In this document: one piece after another, positions 11,033-22,022 of the stretch | Layout of the letters: each line of letters opens with the position of its first letter | How positions within the stretch are numbered: position 1 is the first letter of the stretch | NCBI GenBank assembly: GCA_016647705.1 | Contig: CM028327.1 | Location: 11,606,365 to 11,670,364, forward strand | Length of the DNA stretch: 64,000 nt | Origin: Eucommia ulmoides | Lineage: Eukaryota > Streptophyta > Magnoliopsida > Garryales > Eucommiaceae | Direction of reading: 5' to 3' | Made by a program: the position numbers and the translations under genes | Notes under the pieces: generated by a model | Told to the model about the DNA's origin: nothing | What the model saw: the letters and a program-made list of their open reading frames with translations, nothing else | Databases searched by the model: none

Positions 11033-12237
11033 TGTTGGTATAAATGCCGAATTTTCAAGATAAATAATTAAATAACCAAGGAATAAAAAAATTATTAATG
11101 TAAATATTAATTATTCATGTAAAGGCATTAAAAAATAAATTATGAAAATTCTATGATGCAAATTAAGTGAATACTAAATCAGAAATGTGACATTAACGTT
11201 AACGTAATAAAAATAAAGAAGAACAGTGACAGAATGTATTAACATTAATGTAACAGAAACAAAAAAGAACAGTGGCAGAATGTATTAAAACGACGAATTG
11301 AATTAAAGTAGATCGAGGTTAAAGTTTGACTTTATGTCATTAAAACAGATTCACGCCCCCACACTAGTGCTAATGGTTGAATGGATGTCTGTCTCCCAGG
11401 GTACAACGATCTTTAAGTTTTTGGTAAAGGCACTTAAAACCAAAAATTTCGGTAAACTAGACTTGTGCTTGAACTCTCACAAAACTCTAAATGTTCTATG
11501 TTTTTGTGGTGATATGAAGTGATAATGTTGTGTATGAGACGAAATAAAATGAATGACAAGTCTCCTATTTATAGAAGACCAAAAGCCACAATTGAATAGA
11601 TGCAACTTTGGAAAGACATCTGTTCACGTTAATGTTAACGCAAACCGTCACCAACTTTGGAAAGGTACTTGTTCGCGTTAACGTTAACGCGAACAATCAC
11701 CTAATGAACCTTCATGTCTGTTCATTGGTGCTAATTCAAAATTAATGATTAAATAGTTAATTAATAGCTTAACTGCCACTAATTAAATTTTAAACTATTT
11801 TGGCGGGTCAAAATCCAACCCGATTCGGACTGGTCCAAACCAAATCCAAATATGGATTGACTTGTCCCAACCCAAACTCGGCCCAACCCAATTCGAGTTT
11901 GAAAGTTTGATCGTTAGTGACTTGCCTTTGTCCTCAATTTGGAAGTTGATACAAGCTTGAGTTTCTTCTCCACAACCAATGTGGGATAACTACACTTTAC
12001 AACTCAAGTTTTCCCTTTTCAAGTAATGTGGGATAATTCATTCATTTATATCTTAAATCAATTTCAAATGGGTTTCTTTGAGAATTAAAATCTCATTCAT
12101 AACTTAATTATTTTTGGCATATAAATATACTACATTGATCCTCAAACGACGAGGAACGCAACTGAATAATAACCCGATTAATTTATTTAATGGATCTCAC
12201 TTTAATTAATCAATTAAATTAACCAAAAATTCTAACA
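11033..12237 (-). mobile_element. Solo LTR, ~1205 bp, copia-like
   Basis: On the - strand it starts TGTTAGAATTTTTGG and ends CCAACA; it is flanked by a perfect 5-bp duplication CTAAC (11028-11032 and 12238-12242). A - strand CTATAAATAGGAG TATA box lies at about 11561-11573. The TCCCACATTGGTTGTGG block is common in plant copia LTRs. No internal region is attached. Confidence 0.85.
11621..11694. repeat. TTAACG palindromes in the solo LTR
   Basis: A perfect 24-bp palindrome (half-site GTTCGCGTTAAC) at 11671-11694 and a degenerate copy at 11624-11645, in a roughly 50-bp direct duplication (shared CAACTTTGGAAAG). A third related core, TTAACGTTAA, lies at 11193-11202 in the same LTR. Confidence 0.9.
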
Positions 12238-12272
12238 CTAACATCCTAAAATTTAGCAATTTTGATGCCAAA

Positions 12273-12480
12273 ATGAGCTCCAACAATTCAGCCATTATCT
12301 ATGCAATTTTGACACAAATGTTCTACGTTTGCCAATTGGCACAGACAGTACCTGGGCCATATTTAAATGATAGTTTAACATTGGGTTATTTTAGGATTTT
12401 ATTTTAATTTTAAATTATTGTTGTAATTTAATTTAAGTTAAAAAAAATCAAACTACATAAAAAAATACTTATTGGAGCTC
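12273..12480. mobile_element. Possible short MITE
   Basis: Short inverted ends GAGCTCCAACA and (reverse complement) GAGCTCCAATA about 208 bp apart, AT-rich centre, no ORF. A related end lies at 11003-11020. Superfamily not assigned. Confidence 0.4.
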
Positions 12481-12483
12481 TCA

Positions 12484-13192
12484 TTTAAAATAACTAGCGT
12501 ATAACCCGTGCGTTCAGGCACAGGTGTAAAACAAAAAAAACAAAAAAAATGACATAATTTTTTATAGATATAATATTCAACACCTATTTCATTTGATCAA
12601 TAATAACTAATAATCGAGACTAAAATTCTACACCTATTTCATTTTAATATCCATTGAATCAATTTTCGTTTATCATGCACAAAAAACAATCTAATCATTT
12701 TTTTTTTTCAAAAAGTTCTTGAAAAAATAATACAATTTTTTTTAATAATATCTTTTTTTCATCTCTTCATCAATTTGCAAAAATAAAATAAAAATATTCA
12801 CGCTTCATAAATGACCACAAAAATAGGAGAATTGAATTTCAAAACATTAGAAAGAAATTAAAATACACTACTCAATTTACAACTGAACTTTTTAGTCCAC
12901 ATCGAAACTCTATTAGTACGAAAAACACAAACTCCTTTTAGCCAAGTCCTAAATTTTATTAACTTGTGTTTTTTACTAAGAACCAAGATCAAAAGTTCAT
13001 TACCTACAAATTACAAAAATCAGTTGTAGGTAGATTAAATAACAAATAAAATTCAATATTAACAGGATTAAATTATAAAGCGTGGCATTATAATTTTTTT
13101 TGTTCGTAGCTCCTTCCTTCAAATTTCAAGTGATAAAACCAAGACAAAAAGTTCAATGTAGTGAAAAATTTACTCGGGAAAAAACAAACTTG

Positions 13193-13223
<31 letters not shown>

Positions 13224-14017
13224 AAAACAAAAAATGAAACCTGGAAAAGAAAAATAGCAGAAAAAAAAAGGAAAAAGAAACAGAGAAAAAACCATAGCAT
13301 GTGTTTCTGTTAACATTTATGTTTCTCTTCCTAAGAAAACTTTGACCAGAAATAATAATATGAGAATAAATAAAATGTTCGTAAAAATCTGAGAATGTGT
13401 CTTGGAAAATCAAGAAAATTTTTATGAGAACGGGTAAAAAGTTAAATCAGGAACTATGTTGTTAGAAACTTTACCATATTTTATTTCATAACACAAAAGA
13501 TTGTTAAAAACTTCACCTGATTTCATTTCATAACACAAAAGAAAATCTTGTTCTAATTTTTCTTGGAATCTTATTGTGTATTGAGAAAATCTAATTGAAA
13601 TCATTTACTTTAAACAGTCATTGTAACTACAAACTTCAACTTAGTAATTAGGGAAAAAATCAATTAAACATAGCCAAATGTGAGGTAAATGGAAAAGAAA
13701 AAAAAAATCTTTCCATTATGACATAAAATCAAGAATTGGTTACATACTTGTTTTGTGCAGTTTGTCTTCGTCACTCTGTCGGAAAGGAGAAAGTTGGAGG
13801 AGTGACTATGTTTCACCTTGAGCCACTGCCGTCTGATCAAATCTTTAGGGTTAACATGTGCGAAGTTATAAGCAAATAAAAACACACTATTTAAGTAAAC
13901 AGATTAATTGCTTAAAAATGTTAAAAATACAAACAAAAAAATATCAATACTTCGATCATCGTATAATACAAGCCCATGTTTGTTAAAACTGTAATTTAAT
14001 CCCAATCCCATACAGTA
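12484..14017. other. AT-rich stretch without recognisable gene
   Basis: Contains a 30-base A run (13193-13222) and several low-complexity A/T tracts. Short ORFs here are products of these runs. The sentence-like block TATAACCCGTGCGTTCAGG at about 12498 resembles ends of plant repeats but was not assigned. Confidence 0.5.
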
Positions 14018-14267
14018 AGAGCATACTCATGCGTGGAGTTCTTTACCCATTTGGGTCCAAAAAGTTACAAAAATACCAAAATGGATCCCCTTTTAACTTA
14101 TTTACTAAAATGAGTCTTTCCAACTTTGCTACGCCCAATTTGATGATTTTTATTTTTTATTTTTTATTTTTTTAGAAACCGGCTTTATCAAGGCTGGTTT
14201 CTAAAAAAGGGATTGTCACCTTGGTAGCCCCCCACCCCTCATCCCATGCCATCCCCATCCCCATCCG

Positions 14268-14300
<33 letters not shown>

Positions 14301-14320
14301 AAAATTTGTATCATATTTTA

Positions 14321-15150
14321 GGTTGCGTTTAGGTAAGGGATTTGTAAAATGGAAGGATTTCAAAATCTTGGATTTTGAAATACTTCATTTCATAAATTTC
14401 TTATTTGGATAATAGTTTGAGCTAAAGCATTTGAACGTGTAATTTCAACAAATTATGAAACAAAACATAATAGAATTTATGGGAACAAAAACAGAAACCC
14501 ATCGCAAAACACCTTACCAAACCCAAATCCAAGAACAAATTCAACCAAATCTAAGAACAAATTCAAGAAAAACCCAAATTGAAATAGACCAGATCGTTCG
14601 AAATCATTTGTGTTGAAATTGAAATCATTTGTTCATTTTGAAATTGAAATTGTTCGTTCGAAATTGAAATCGTTTGAAATCGAAATCATTTGTTCGAAAT
14701 TGAAATCGTTCATTCGAAATAGAGTTGAAATTAGAACCCTAAATTGAGATGACGACGAACCACGAACCCTCAATTGGAACCCTAATCGTAGTGACGAACG
14801 ACGAACCACCGACGAAGACGACGACGAAAACGAAAACGAAGCTGAAGACAACGAACGAAGAAGACGAAACTGAAGACGACAAACGAAGAATAAGACAACG
14901 CTGAGATGATAAAGAAGACGAAGCTGAAGACCACGAAGCTAAAGACAACGAATGAAGCTAAAGATGAGGAATAAAGGATTTGGCAAATTCAGTCTCTCCC
15001 AAAAGGATTTCCAAATCCTTCATTTGAGGCTTCAAGGGATGTGTGAAATCCACCCCCTCAATATCCAAATAAAGCATTTGCTAAAAGAGGATTTTGAAAT
15101 TCCTTATCCAAATAAAATCCCTTCTAGAAATACCTTACCCAAACACAAGG
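14321..15150. mobile_element. PIF/Harbinger-like nonautonomous element, 830 bp
   Basis: TTA is duplicated at 14318-14320 and 15151-15153. Inverted ends read TTGCGTTTAGGTAAGG and TTGTGTTTGGGTAAGG after the first two bases. The core holds GAAATTGAAATC-type repeats and a GAC/GAA-rich stretch (14745-14950). No transposase. Nested in the inverted-repeat element, just inside its (AT)n tract. Confidence 0.7.
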
Positions 15151-15169
15151 TTATATATTTATTTATAAT

Positions 15170-15211
<42 letters not shown>

Positions 15212-15280
15212 ATTTTAAAATTTGTTTAATATTTTAAAATTTGTATATATAATTTTTAACTTTAAAATATTAAATATTAA

Positions 15281-15396
15281 ATATTAATTAGTTATATATA
15301 CAAATTATATATACAAATTAATTAGTATAATTTGCATATATTTATTCTAATTAATTTGTATATATAATTTGTATATACAAATAACTAATTACTTTG
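15281..15396. repeat. AT-rich palindrome, arms ~40 bp
   Basis: TTAATTAGTTATATATAC and GTATATACAAATAACTAATT bracket inverted TTTGTATATATAATTTG blocks, giving one long possible cruciform. Confidence 0.8.
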
Positions 15397-15507
15397 TATA
15401 TATAATTTTTAATTTTAAAATATTAAATAAATTTTAAAATTAAATTTGATAATCACATCATGAGTTAAGTGAAATTATAATTTCAATTACCCTCCCACCA
15501 CAATTTT

Positions 15508-15829
15508 TTGGGCATTACTCAACCCATTTTTATCCCTTTTTATTATACTATAATAATAATAATAATTTTTTTTTAACAAACTTCAATTTTTCCATGTAGT
15601 CCATACACTACAATAATTTTTTTAAAAGTTCAAATTTATTGTACTATATAATAATGACTATTGTAGTACAATAAAATTGGACTTTTGAAAAATTATAGTG
15701 ACTATTATATAGTCAAAAAAATTATAGTAACTACAATATAGTCCAAAAAATTATAGTGACTATTTTTATAGTACAAAAAATTATTATAATATTATAAAAA
15801 GGGATAAAAATGGGTTCAGTAATGCCCAA
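15508..15829. mobile_element. Hairpin MITE, 322 bp
   Basis: Inverted ends TTGGGCATTACTCAACCCA and TTGGGCATTACTGAACCCA continue for about 40 bp (ATTTTTATCCCTTTTTAT). The interior has four imperfect copies of AAAATTATAGTGACTAT, themselves partly palindromic. No ORF. Confidence 0.75.
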
Positions 15830-15884
15830 ACAAATGGAAGAAACAAACAATTAATATGTATATATATAAAATATGTTTTTTTTG

Positions 15885-15940
15885 GATGGGGACGGGGACG
15901 GGGACGGGGATGGGTGTGGGATGTGGGGGTGGGGGTAGGG
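15885..15940 (+). repeat. G-run tract, G-quadruplex-type
   Basis: Four or more GGGG runs separated by AC (GGGGACGGGGACGGGG), followed by GGGTGTGGG and GGGGGTGGGGG. It is the third arm-like copy of the C-rich part of the element arms. Confidence 0.85.
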
Positions 15941-16273
15941 AAGGCAATTCTAGCCCTGGGAGGTTGATTCCGACCCTCCCAAAGCCGGAATCAATATTAT
16001 TATTTTTTTCAATTTTTTAACAATTTTTTTATAATTAATAACTACTTTTTTTGTCTATTTTTTTTAACAATTTTTCCTAATAAAATTTATTAATGAAAGT
16101 GACACTCACCTTGAAAATTAGGGACTAGTCATGCAATTTTATTAAATTTCAAAACTTCAAACTTCTTAAGATTTGATCAAATTGAAAAAAATTAGGGACC
16201 TAATTTCAAAATTAAAAAAGGGACCAAAGCGGTAATTGCTACAAACATTAAGAGCAAAAACTGTAATTAAATT

Positions 16274-16464
16274 AAAGCATATAGACTATGAAATGATTTA
16301 TATCTCCAATGAAAATTTGGATAAGTATAATTTTGCATTCGGTGGTCCATTTTGGGAGATTTGTTTTATTAAAGCATATAGACTATGAAATGATTTATAT
16401 CTCCAATGAAAGTTTGGATAAGTATAATTTTGCATTCGGTGGTCCATTTTGGGAGATTTGTTTT
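16274..16464 (+). repeat. Direct duplication, 97-bp period
   Basis: Two nearly identical units beginning AAAGCATATAGACTATG at 16274 and 16371. Small ORFs across the junction are duplicates of each other. Confidence 0.95.
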
Positions 16465-17220
16465 TTTGATTTTGGATATTTTTTCGAGATTTAGGCGTGA
16501 CAAACGCCGTAGGCGGTTTGGTCAAGTATTTTTTCAAATAACGTCCGTTTTCACTTTCAATTTTAAATTTGAAGCATTGAGTGATTAAATTTGTAATTTT
16601 CATCGTGAGCGTGCGTTTTATCCCGTTGATACAACTGAAATCTTTGAATGCCATAGTGATGGCTCGGACCCAACTTTTAAATTAGCATTGACGGGGTTGA
16701 GAACTCCGACTTGCTTGGGTTTGGTAATTAACAAAAAATTGTCTATCTGTAATAGAAATAAACCCCAATTTTTTTTTGTACATAAACTGCATTTATAACA
16801 CTACGTAATAAAAATTAGAACACTAAAAATAGACTAGTGATTTTTTATTTTATTTTTTTTAAATAATCGTCAAAAGATGGTCTATCCGTAATAGAAATGA
16901 ACTTAATTTTTTTTTTAGTTATTATTTATAAAAAAAATTAATTATTATTTATAAAAAAAAAAATTAAAAAAATAATATATATATATATATATATATAAAC
17001 GAATGGGGATGGGACGGGGATGCCACTTTTTTTAGAAATGGGCCTTGACAAGGCCCGTAAAAAATTAAAAAATAAAAATAAAAATAAAAATCATGAAATC
17101 GGCTGTGGCAAAGTTGGGAAAATCATTTTAGTAAATAAGTTAAAAAGGTCCCATTTTGGTATTTTTGTAACATTTTGCATCCAACTGGGTAGAGAACTCC
17201 TCATGCGTGTGTGACCTAAG

Positions 17221-17306
17221 CGGCTCGGTGAACTGCATACCACCGAGTTGGAGGAGAAGCTGCTAATTGAAGGCTTCGAGCTATTTCATGAACGAATAGA
17301 GCCCAA
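17221..17306 (+). other. Possible orphan coding end (28 codons then stop)
   Basis: Directly beyond the right arm of the inverted-repeat element the + frame reads RLGELHTTELEEKLL..FELFHERIEPN followed by TGA. It has normal codon composition in an otherwise AT-rich setting, so it looks like the 3' end of a real coding sequence. No matching upstream exon was found on the far side of the element (before 14026). Not recognised; could be chance. Confidence 0.25.
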
Positions 17307-17426
17307 TTGAAACTATATTTCGAGTAAATTTCAAAAATTTCAATATTTTCGGGAAGAATAATTTTCTATTGCTTGGTGTTCTTCAAGAGCAATTCAGGTA
17401 TGTTTCATGATTTCATTCAATTGTTT

Positions 17427-17490
17427 ATGGAGTTGTAACTGCACTATGGAAATTGTACATGGAGTTGTAACTGCACTATGGAAATCTCAT
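17427..17490 (+). repeat. Direct duplication, 32-bp period
   Basis: ATGGAGTTGTAACTGCACT followed by ATGGAAAT occurs twice in tandem. Confidence 0.95.
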
Positions 17491-19559
17491 GATTTTGCTG
17501 TTAATAGCTGTTAGTCAGTCGCGAGCTTGGCAATCCGAAGTTCTCTCATCTTTTCGCTCAATGTAGTTTCTTTCTCTCATCTCCATTTCTCTCGATCGAA
17601 TTATAGTGAAAATGGCAGAAAATAGCCATTTGAGGAGAAAATCCAACCAGAAATCGCTGGAAAAAGATATTGAAAATCTCAGAGATCAATACCTGTTTTG
17701 TGGTGGATTTGAGAAGAAGTTCTGAGATCAAGCAAATATTACAGCCCAAGAAGTTCTGGGTATGATTTCTGTATAAAGAAAATTAGAAACAGATCTGGTC
17801 AATTAGGAACAATCAAACCCAGATCCGGTTGAAGATGGCGGGGGTGGAGGGTCTGGATCTGCCAGCTGCTGGTGTGGGTGTGCAGGGAAGACCGGGAGGC
17901 GGTTAAGGGCTGAGCAGCAAAAGGTAGGCCTGAATGTGAATGACCTAGGGTTCTATTTTGGGAAAACAGCTTGTGTGTGTGAGAGAGAGATAGGGCAGCC
18001 TGAGTGATGCGTCTTGATTACCTAAGAGAAGAGGAAATCGCGAAAGGGGGGAGAGAGAGACGAAGCTGTGGCGAGGCAGGTGGATCCACAACGATGGTGA
18101 CGTTGGCGACAGAAGAGCCCACGATTTCTGGTGGTTGTGGTGGCTGCTGCTACGCCTGCAAAGAAGAGGAAGGCAGAGCGAGAGGGAGCGAAGAAGCTGA
18201 GAGTGAGAGAGAGAGAGGGAGGCGAGAGGTAAATAATTTTAACCTAATTTTTATTTTTCATCTTATAGCTAGGTTAAAGCGATTTAATGGTCCAAAAATA
18301 TCTAGGGGTTTGTCTATGATCCGATGACTGTCTTTGTGTATGAGCTAAGTTATTATATAGGTTCTAAATTAGGTGTGTCATAATGCTAAATACTATTGAT
18401 GTCGCGTAAAATGACACGTCAAATTGTTCAGATGCTCTTAGTTCTTTCACCTTGAGTCACCACCGCTATTCCCACCATCGATGAGTTCGACCTTGCAATG
18501 ATTCACATTCTCTTTCACGAGTTATTATATTTTATTCATTTGTACTATAGATTTGTAATATAGATTTATTCAACTACACCAGGTCTTTAGATTCTCTCGC
18601 TTCTGTTGCTTCAATAAAGGCCTTGGAAATATTCTAGCTTAATCACAATATTTCATTGGACTACACCAGAACTGTTCTCTGCATATTCTGTATGCTTTAT
18701 GGAAGGTTGTTTTTGCTTGTTTCTCATTCATCATTTTATTGAGTTGTTGAATATTGGTGTTGTTCATCATCGCAAATATTTTCTCCAATCTCACCTATAA
18801 TTAGGTTAACAAACTTTATTATTCATTTATGTTCAAAATATGTATTTCCACGGATAGGATGAAGAAAGACTTGAGTTCACCCCTTAATTTATTTACAACA
18901 AAAAGAAAAGGAGCATAATGAGGTAATTTATGTTCAAAATATGTATTTCATCTATTTCTGAGGGCTGTGAAGCCTATTTTGGTTTGCGAATCCAAAACTA
19001 ATAATTCTATTTTTACCCATTCTTAATTTGTTTTTGACACGTCTCTACAACACAGAATTTGAACTTTTTTTGTTCAAAAACAGTTTCTAATTAACATAAA
19101 ACAGTTCGTAGATAGCAAACCGACAGACCCTAAATTTAGTGTCTACCGATTTTGTTCATTATGAGATGAAGCACGGTGCATATGGTAGTACTACACCGCT
19201 TTAGCATTAATCTGTAATCTTGGCACTTCTGATCTTACTTAACTTTGTCTTCTTAATAGATAGATAAGAAACTTGATCAGGTTTCTGATTCTCTCTTTCC
19301 TTTTCTGCATTCAGTTTCTGATTCTGACAGTTTGGCTCTTTTAAGTTTAGCAAATAAGAAATAAATGATGAAGAGGAAAATTTTGGGATTTTTTTTGCAT
19401 GGCTGATGAATATCATGTATCTAGTTGATTTTTCTTAACGTTTTGATGGCTGCTATTTTATGTTACTACGTAAGAAAAGATATTCATGAGATGAATTTAT
19501 GGTACTAATTTCTACAAGAGGCGGGCTATAGTGGACAAGTATGCCAATGATAGATGGCA
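17491..19559. other. No supported gene
   Basis: A GAG/GGA-rich stretch (17990-18240) is open for 107 codons (18004-18327), but its composition is simple repeat and no domain is visible. The 18430-18500 block shares TTCACCTTGAG.CAC with 13815-13835. Otherwise AT-rich non-coding sequence. Confidence 0.5.
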
Positions 19560-20200
19560 CATGGATGTCTCAGTGAGTTGAGTGTCATGCTCAAGACAAC
19601 AAGAAACTTAGCACATACTAATAACATGTTTATTGATGAACAAGTTGCCATACTCTTGCACATTCTTGTACATTATGTCAAAATCAAGTGATAGCATACC
19701 GTTTTATATAGTCCGGTGGGATGATTGGTAATCACTTCTTAATAGGATTGCATGACCAGTTACTCAAGAAGCCCCAGTCAATACTGAAAACCTATGAGAA
19801 ATGGAAATGGTTCAAGGTACTTAATTTTTTAGTGTAGTTTTAGTCAAATTGATGTTATTATCATTTATAAAAAACAATAATTACTTTTTATACATGTATT
19901 TTGTTGGAACCTTAGATGGAACATATATAAGGGTTAGAGTACCACTTGAAGATGAGTCTAGGTTTCGATCGAGGAAAAATGAAATTGCTAATAATGTGTT
20001 AGTAGTATTTTCCCAAGACACATTTTATTTATGTTTATCTGGTTTTGAAGGCTCCGCAGCTGATGGTACAGTTCTGAGAGATGCAATTACTAGGAGGAAT
20101 GAATAAGTTATATACCCTAAAGTAAGAAATCCTATCGGTAAGGAAATTCCTTTATTCCGTCGTGCTTTAGGGTCGATGAAGGAAGACTTGAAGTGAAAAA
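19560..20200 (+). pseudogene. PIF/Harbinger transposase (DDE_Tnp_4) fragment
   Basis: Seen: MFIDEQVAILLHILVHYVK (about 19630-19690), then HDQLLKKPQSIL..YEKWKWFK (19750-19815), a GTACTT..TAG intron-like gap, and GTLDGTYIRVRVPLEDESRFR, NNVLVVFSQDTF, FEGSAADGTVLRDAI (19909-20090). Known: GALDGTYI.V and PGWEGSAADSRVLRDA are hallmark blocks of plant Harbinger transposases; the Asp of LDGT is the first catalytic residue. Stops follow VKIK and ITRRNE, and the C-terminal half (later Asp and Glu) is missing. The intron position between WKWFK and the LDGT block is retained. Dead fragment. Confidence 0.85.
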
Positions 20201-22022
20201 ATGATTTATGTAGAATTAACGAAAATTATGGGATTATCAACATTTGAGAGAGAGAAAGCTTCCAGTGTCCTACTTCAAAATCCAGACTTTATTGACTTAT
20301 ATTGGGGCAATCCCGATGATGAGAGGTGAGAATACGTTCAAAGTATATTGAGAGACGGTCTTTGAAAATTCTTGATGTTCTTTCTTTCCTTTTTTCTCAA
20401 GACTTGGCATGTTTGTGTATGTATGTTTTCTAATTTCTTGTAGACTATGGAGTTGTCATCTTATTTTGTATGTTTGTTCGTTGGGGTTCTATCCTTATTT
20501 AGCCGCTATGTGGAACCTCTATCCATGTATTTGGTTTTATGTTTGAATGTTCTCTTTTCAAGCAAAAAAAAGGTATGTTTTTTAATTGAAGACTTGATTT
20601 CATATGTGCATTCATTCTTGTATTTAATTCCAATAGTAACCAAATATTGGAATGGTAATGGTCATTCTAATCCCACATCCAATCCCTTTTATCACCAAAT
20701 ACAAGAATAGTAATGACCATTTCATTCCAATCCCATATTAATTCCGTTCCATTTCATTTGATTCTTGCATGCCAAACGCAATGCAAGGCGATGTGCAAAA
20801 AGCACCTCTGAGGCGCTTTAGCCAAATTGTGATTTTTTTGCTGTTGGAGTCCTTGGATTGCATGTGCCTTGGATTTCATGACCGTCAATTCGACGATATC
20901 CATTGGAAACCAAAATTGATTAACAGATTGAAAAGAAGAAACCTAACGAAACCATGGATTCAAAAGAAGAAAAAGGTAGAAAAGTTGATAGTAGCTAGCG
21001 GTTATGCTTCTAGGTCCAAAATCCAGCTACATCTTCTTCTCTCTATGTTTTCTGACAACCACCCCATTCTCTCCAAATTGACCACCTCAAACCTTCCTCA
21101 AATCGGATTACAAAAGCATGGGTGAGAGAGAGCGTAGTTCTTTTGAAACAGTAGATCACGATCATAGAATAGCACACGTGCGGGGGCACATGCTCAAAAG
21201 CAACTTTTGTGGCTCTGTCTTTTCGCCAGTGGAATTGCCAAATTTTCTGGTAAATATATTCATCGGTAATTGCTTTGGGTGGTTTTTCTTGCAGTGGTTG
21301 ATTTGTGGTGATGGTGGTCATCTTGGAGTTGGAGATATAATGAAAACAATGATTTGAGGGTGAATATGAAACAGAACAGGGGAGAATGGAAAAACGAGAG
21401 AAGGAAAATGTGACTTGTGATGAAGATGATCCAAAAGGAAAAAAAATGAGAAAAATAAAAAATCAAAAAGGAAGAGGACAAAGTCAACCTGACCCATATT
21501 TGTTAGACCCCCCATCTAAACTGGCATAAATGTAAGTTGTCCTTTGACTTTTTGAGATTTGTTTGTAAAATTAATTGTTGCAATTCACCGGAAATCTCAA
21601 AGGTGGTTAATTGGCAACTCGAAAACAATAGAGGAACAAAGTGGAACTCGCTCAAACCAATTTATGCAAGATTTTAAAACGTGAGAATCAGGTTGTACAT
21701 AATTATGTACTTTTGTTATCGAATGAGAAACTCAACAAGATACTTTATACAAAACTTGCAAATAAAGGATTTCTATCTAGAAATCCCTTTTGGAAATAAA
21801 TTTTAGTGTTGTAAAGTGAAATATAAATGAGTAATTCTTATTAAAGTTGAAGAAGCTCTCAAAATTGTGAAACATGCTAGCACTTTTGGTGACTCGTGAT
21901 GTTGGTACAATTTGCAGAGTAATAGAGACGTACAAATTACTTTGCTATCTCATTGCTAATACAAGTCTTTTTCTCAGAATTTCCCTAACACAAACCAATC
22001 CTCTTGATTGGCTTTGGTCACA
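20201..22022. other. Upstream region of FTA, no other gene supported
   Basis: A MITE-like patch with TGGAATGGTAATGGTCATTC and its inverted partner lies at about 20645-20770. No clear TATA box was found close to the FTA start; the pyrimidine-rich stretch TCTTTTTCTC at 21967 is the nearest leader-like feature. Confidence 0.4.

Larger units (their letters stand above)
14026..17214. mobile_element. Large inverted-repeat element with nested insertions
   Basis: The left arm (about 14026-14280) and right arm (about 16985-17214) are inverted copies over roughly 230 bp. Shared blocks include GAGTTCT.TACCCA.TTGG, GTTACAAAAATACCAAAATG, TTTAACTTATTTACTAAAATG, CCAACTTTGC, a small palindrome around CAAGGC, and a C-rich CCCCATCC run ending in (AT)n. 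A third, shorter arm-like copy (15840-15990) lies between. No transposase is seen inside. Superfamily unknown; long arms would fit a MULE or foldback element, but I found no convincing 9-bp duplication. Confidence 0.7.

Noticed and set aside
13088-13413. - strand ORFs of 70 and 86 codons rich in Phe
   Set aside because: They are translations of the 30-base A run and neighbouring A tracts.
14026-17214. Integrated DNA virus as an explanation of the inverted-arm region
   Set aside because: No replication, coat or movement protein reading frame; only repeats and nested transposons are present.
18004-18327. 107-codon + strand ORF rich in Glu, Arg and Gly
   Set aside because: GAG/GGA low-complexity sequence with no domain or splice context.
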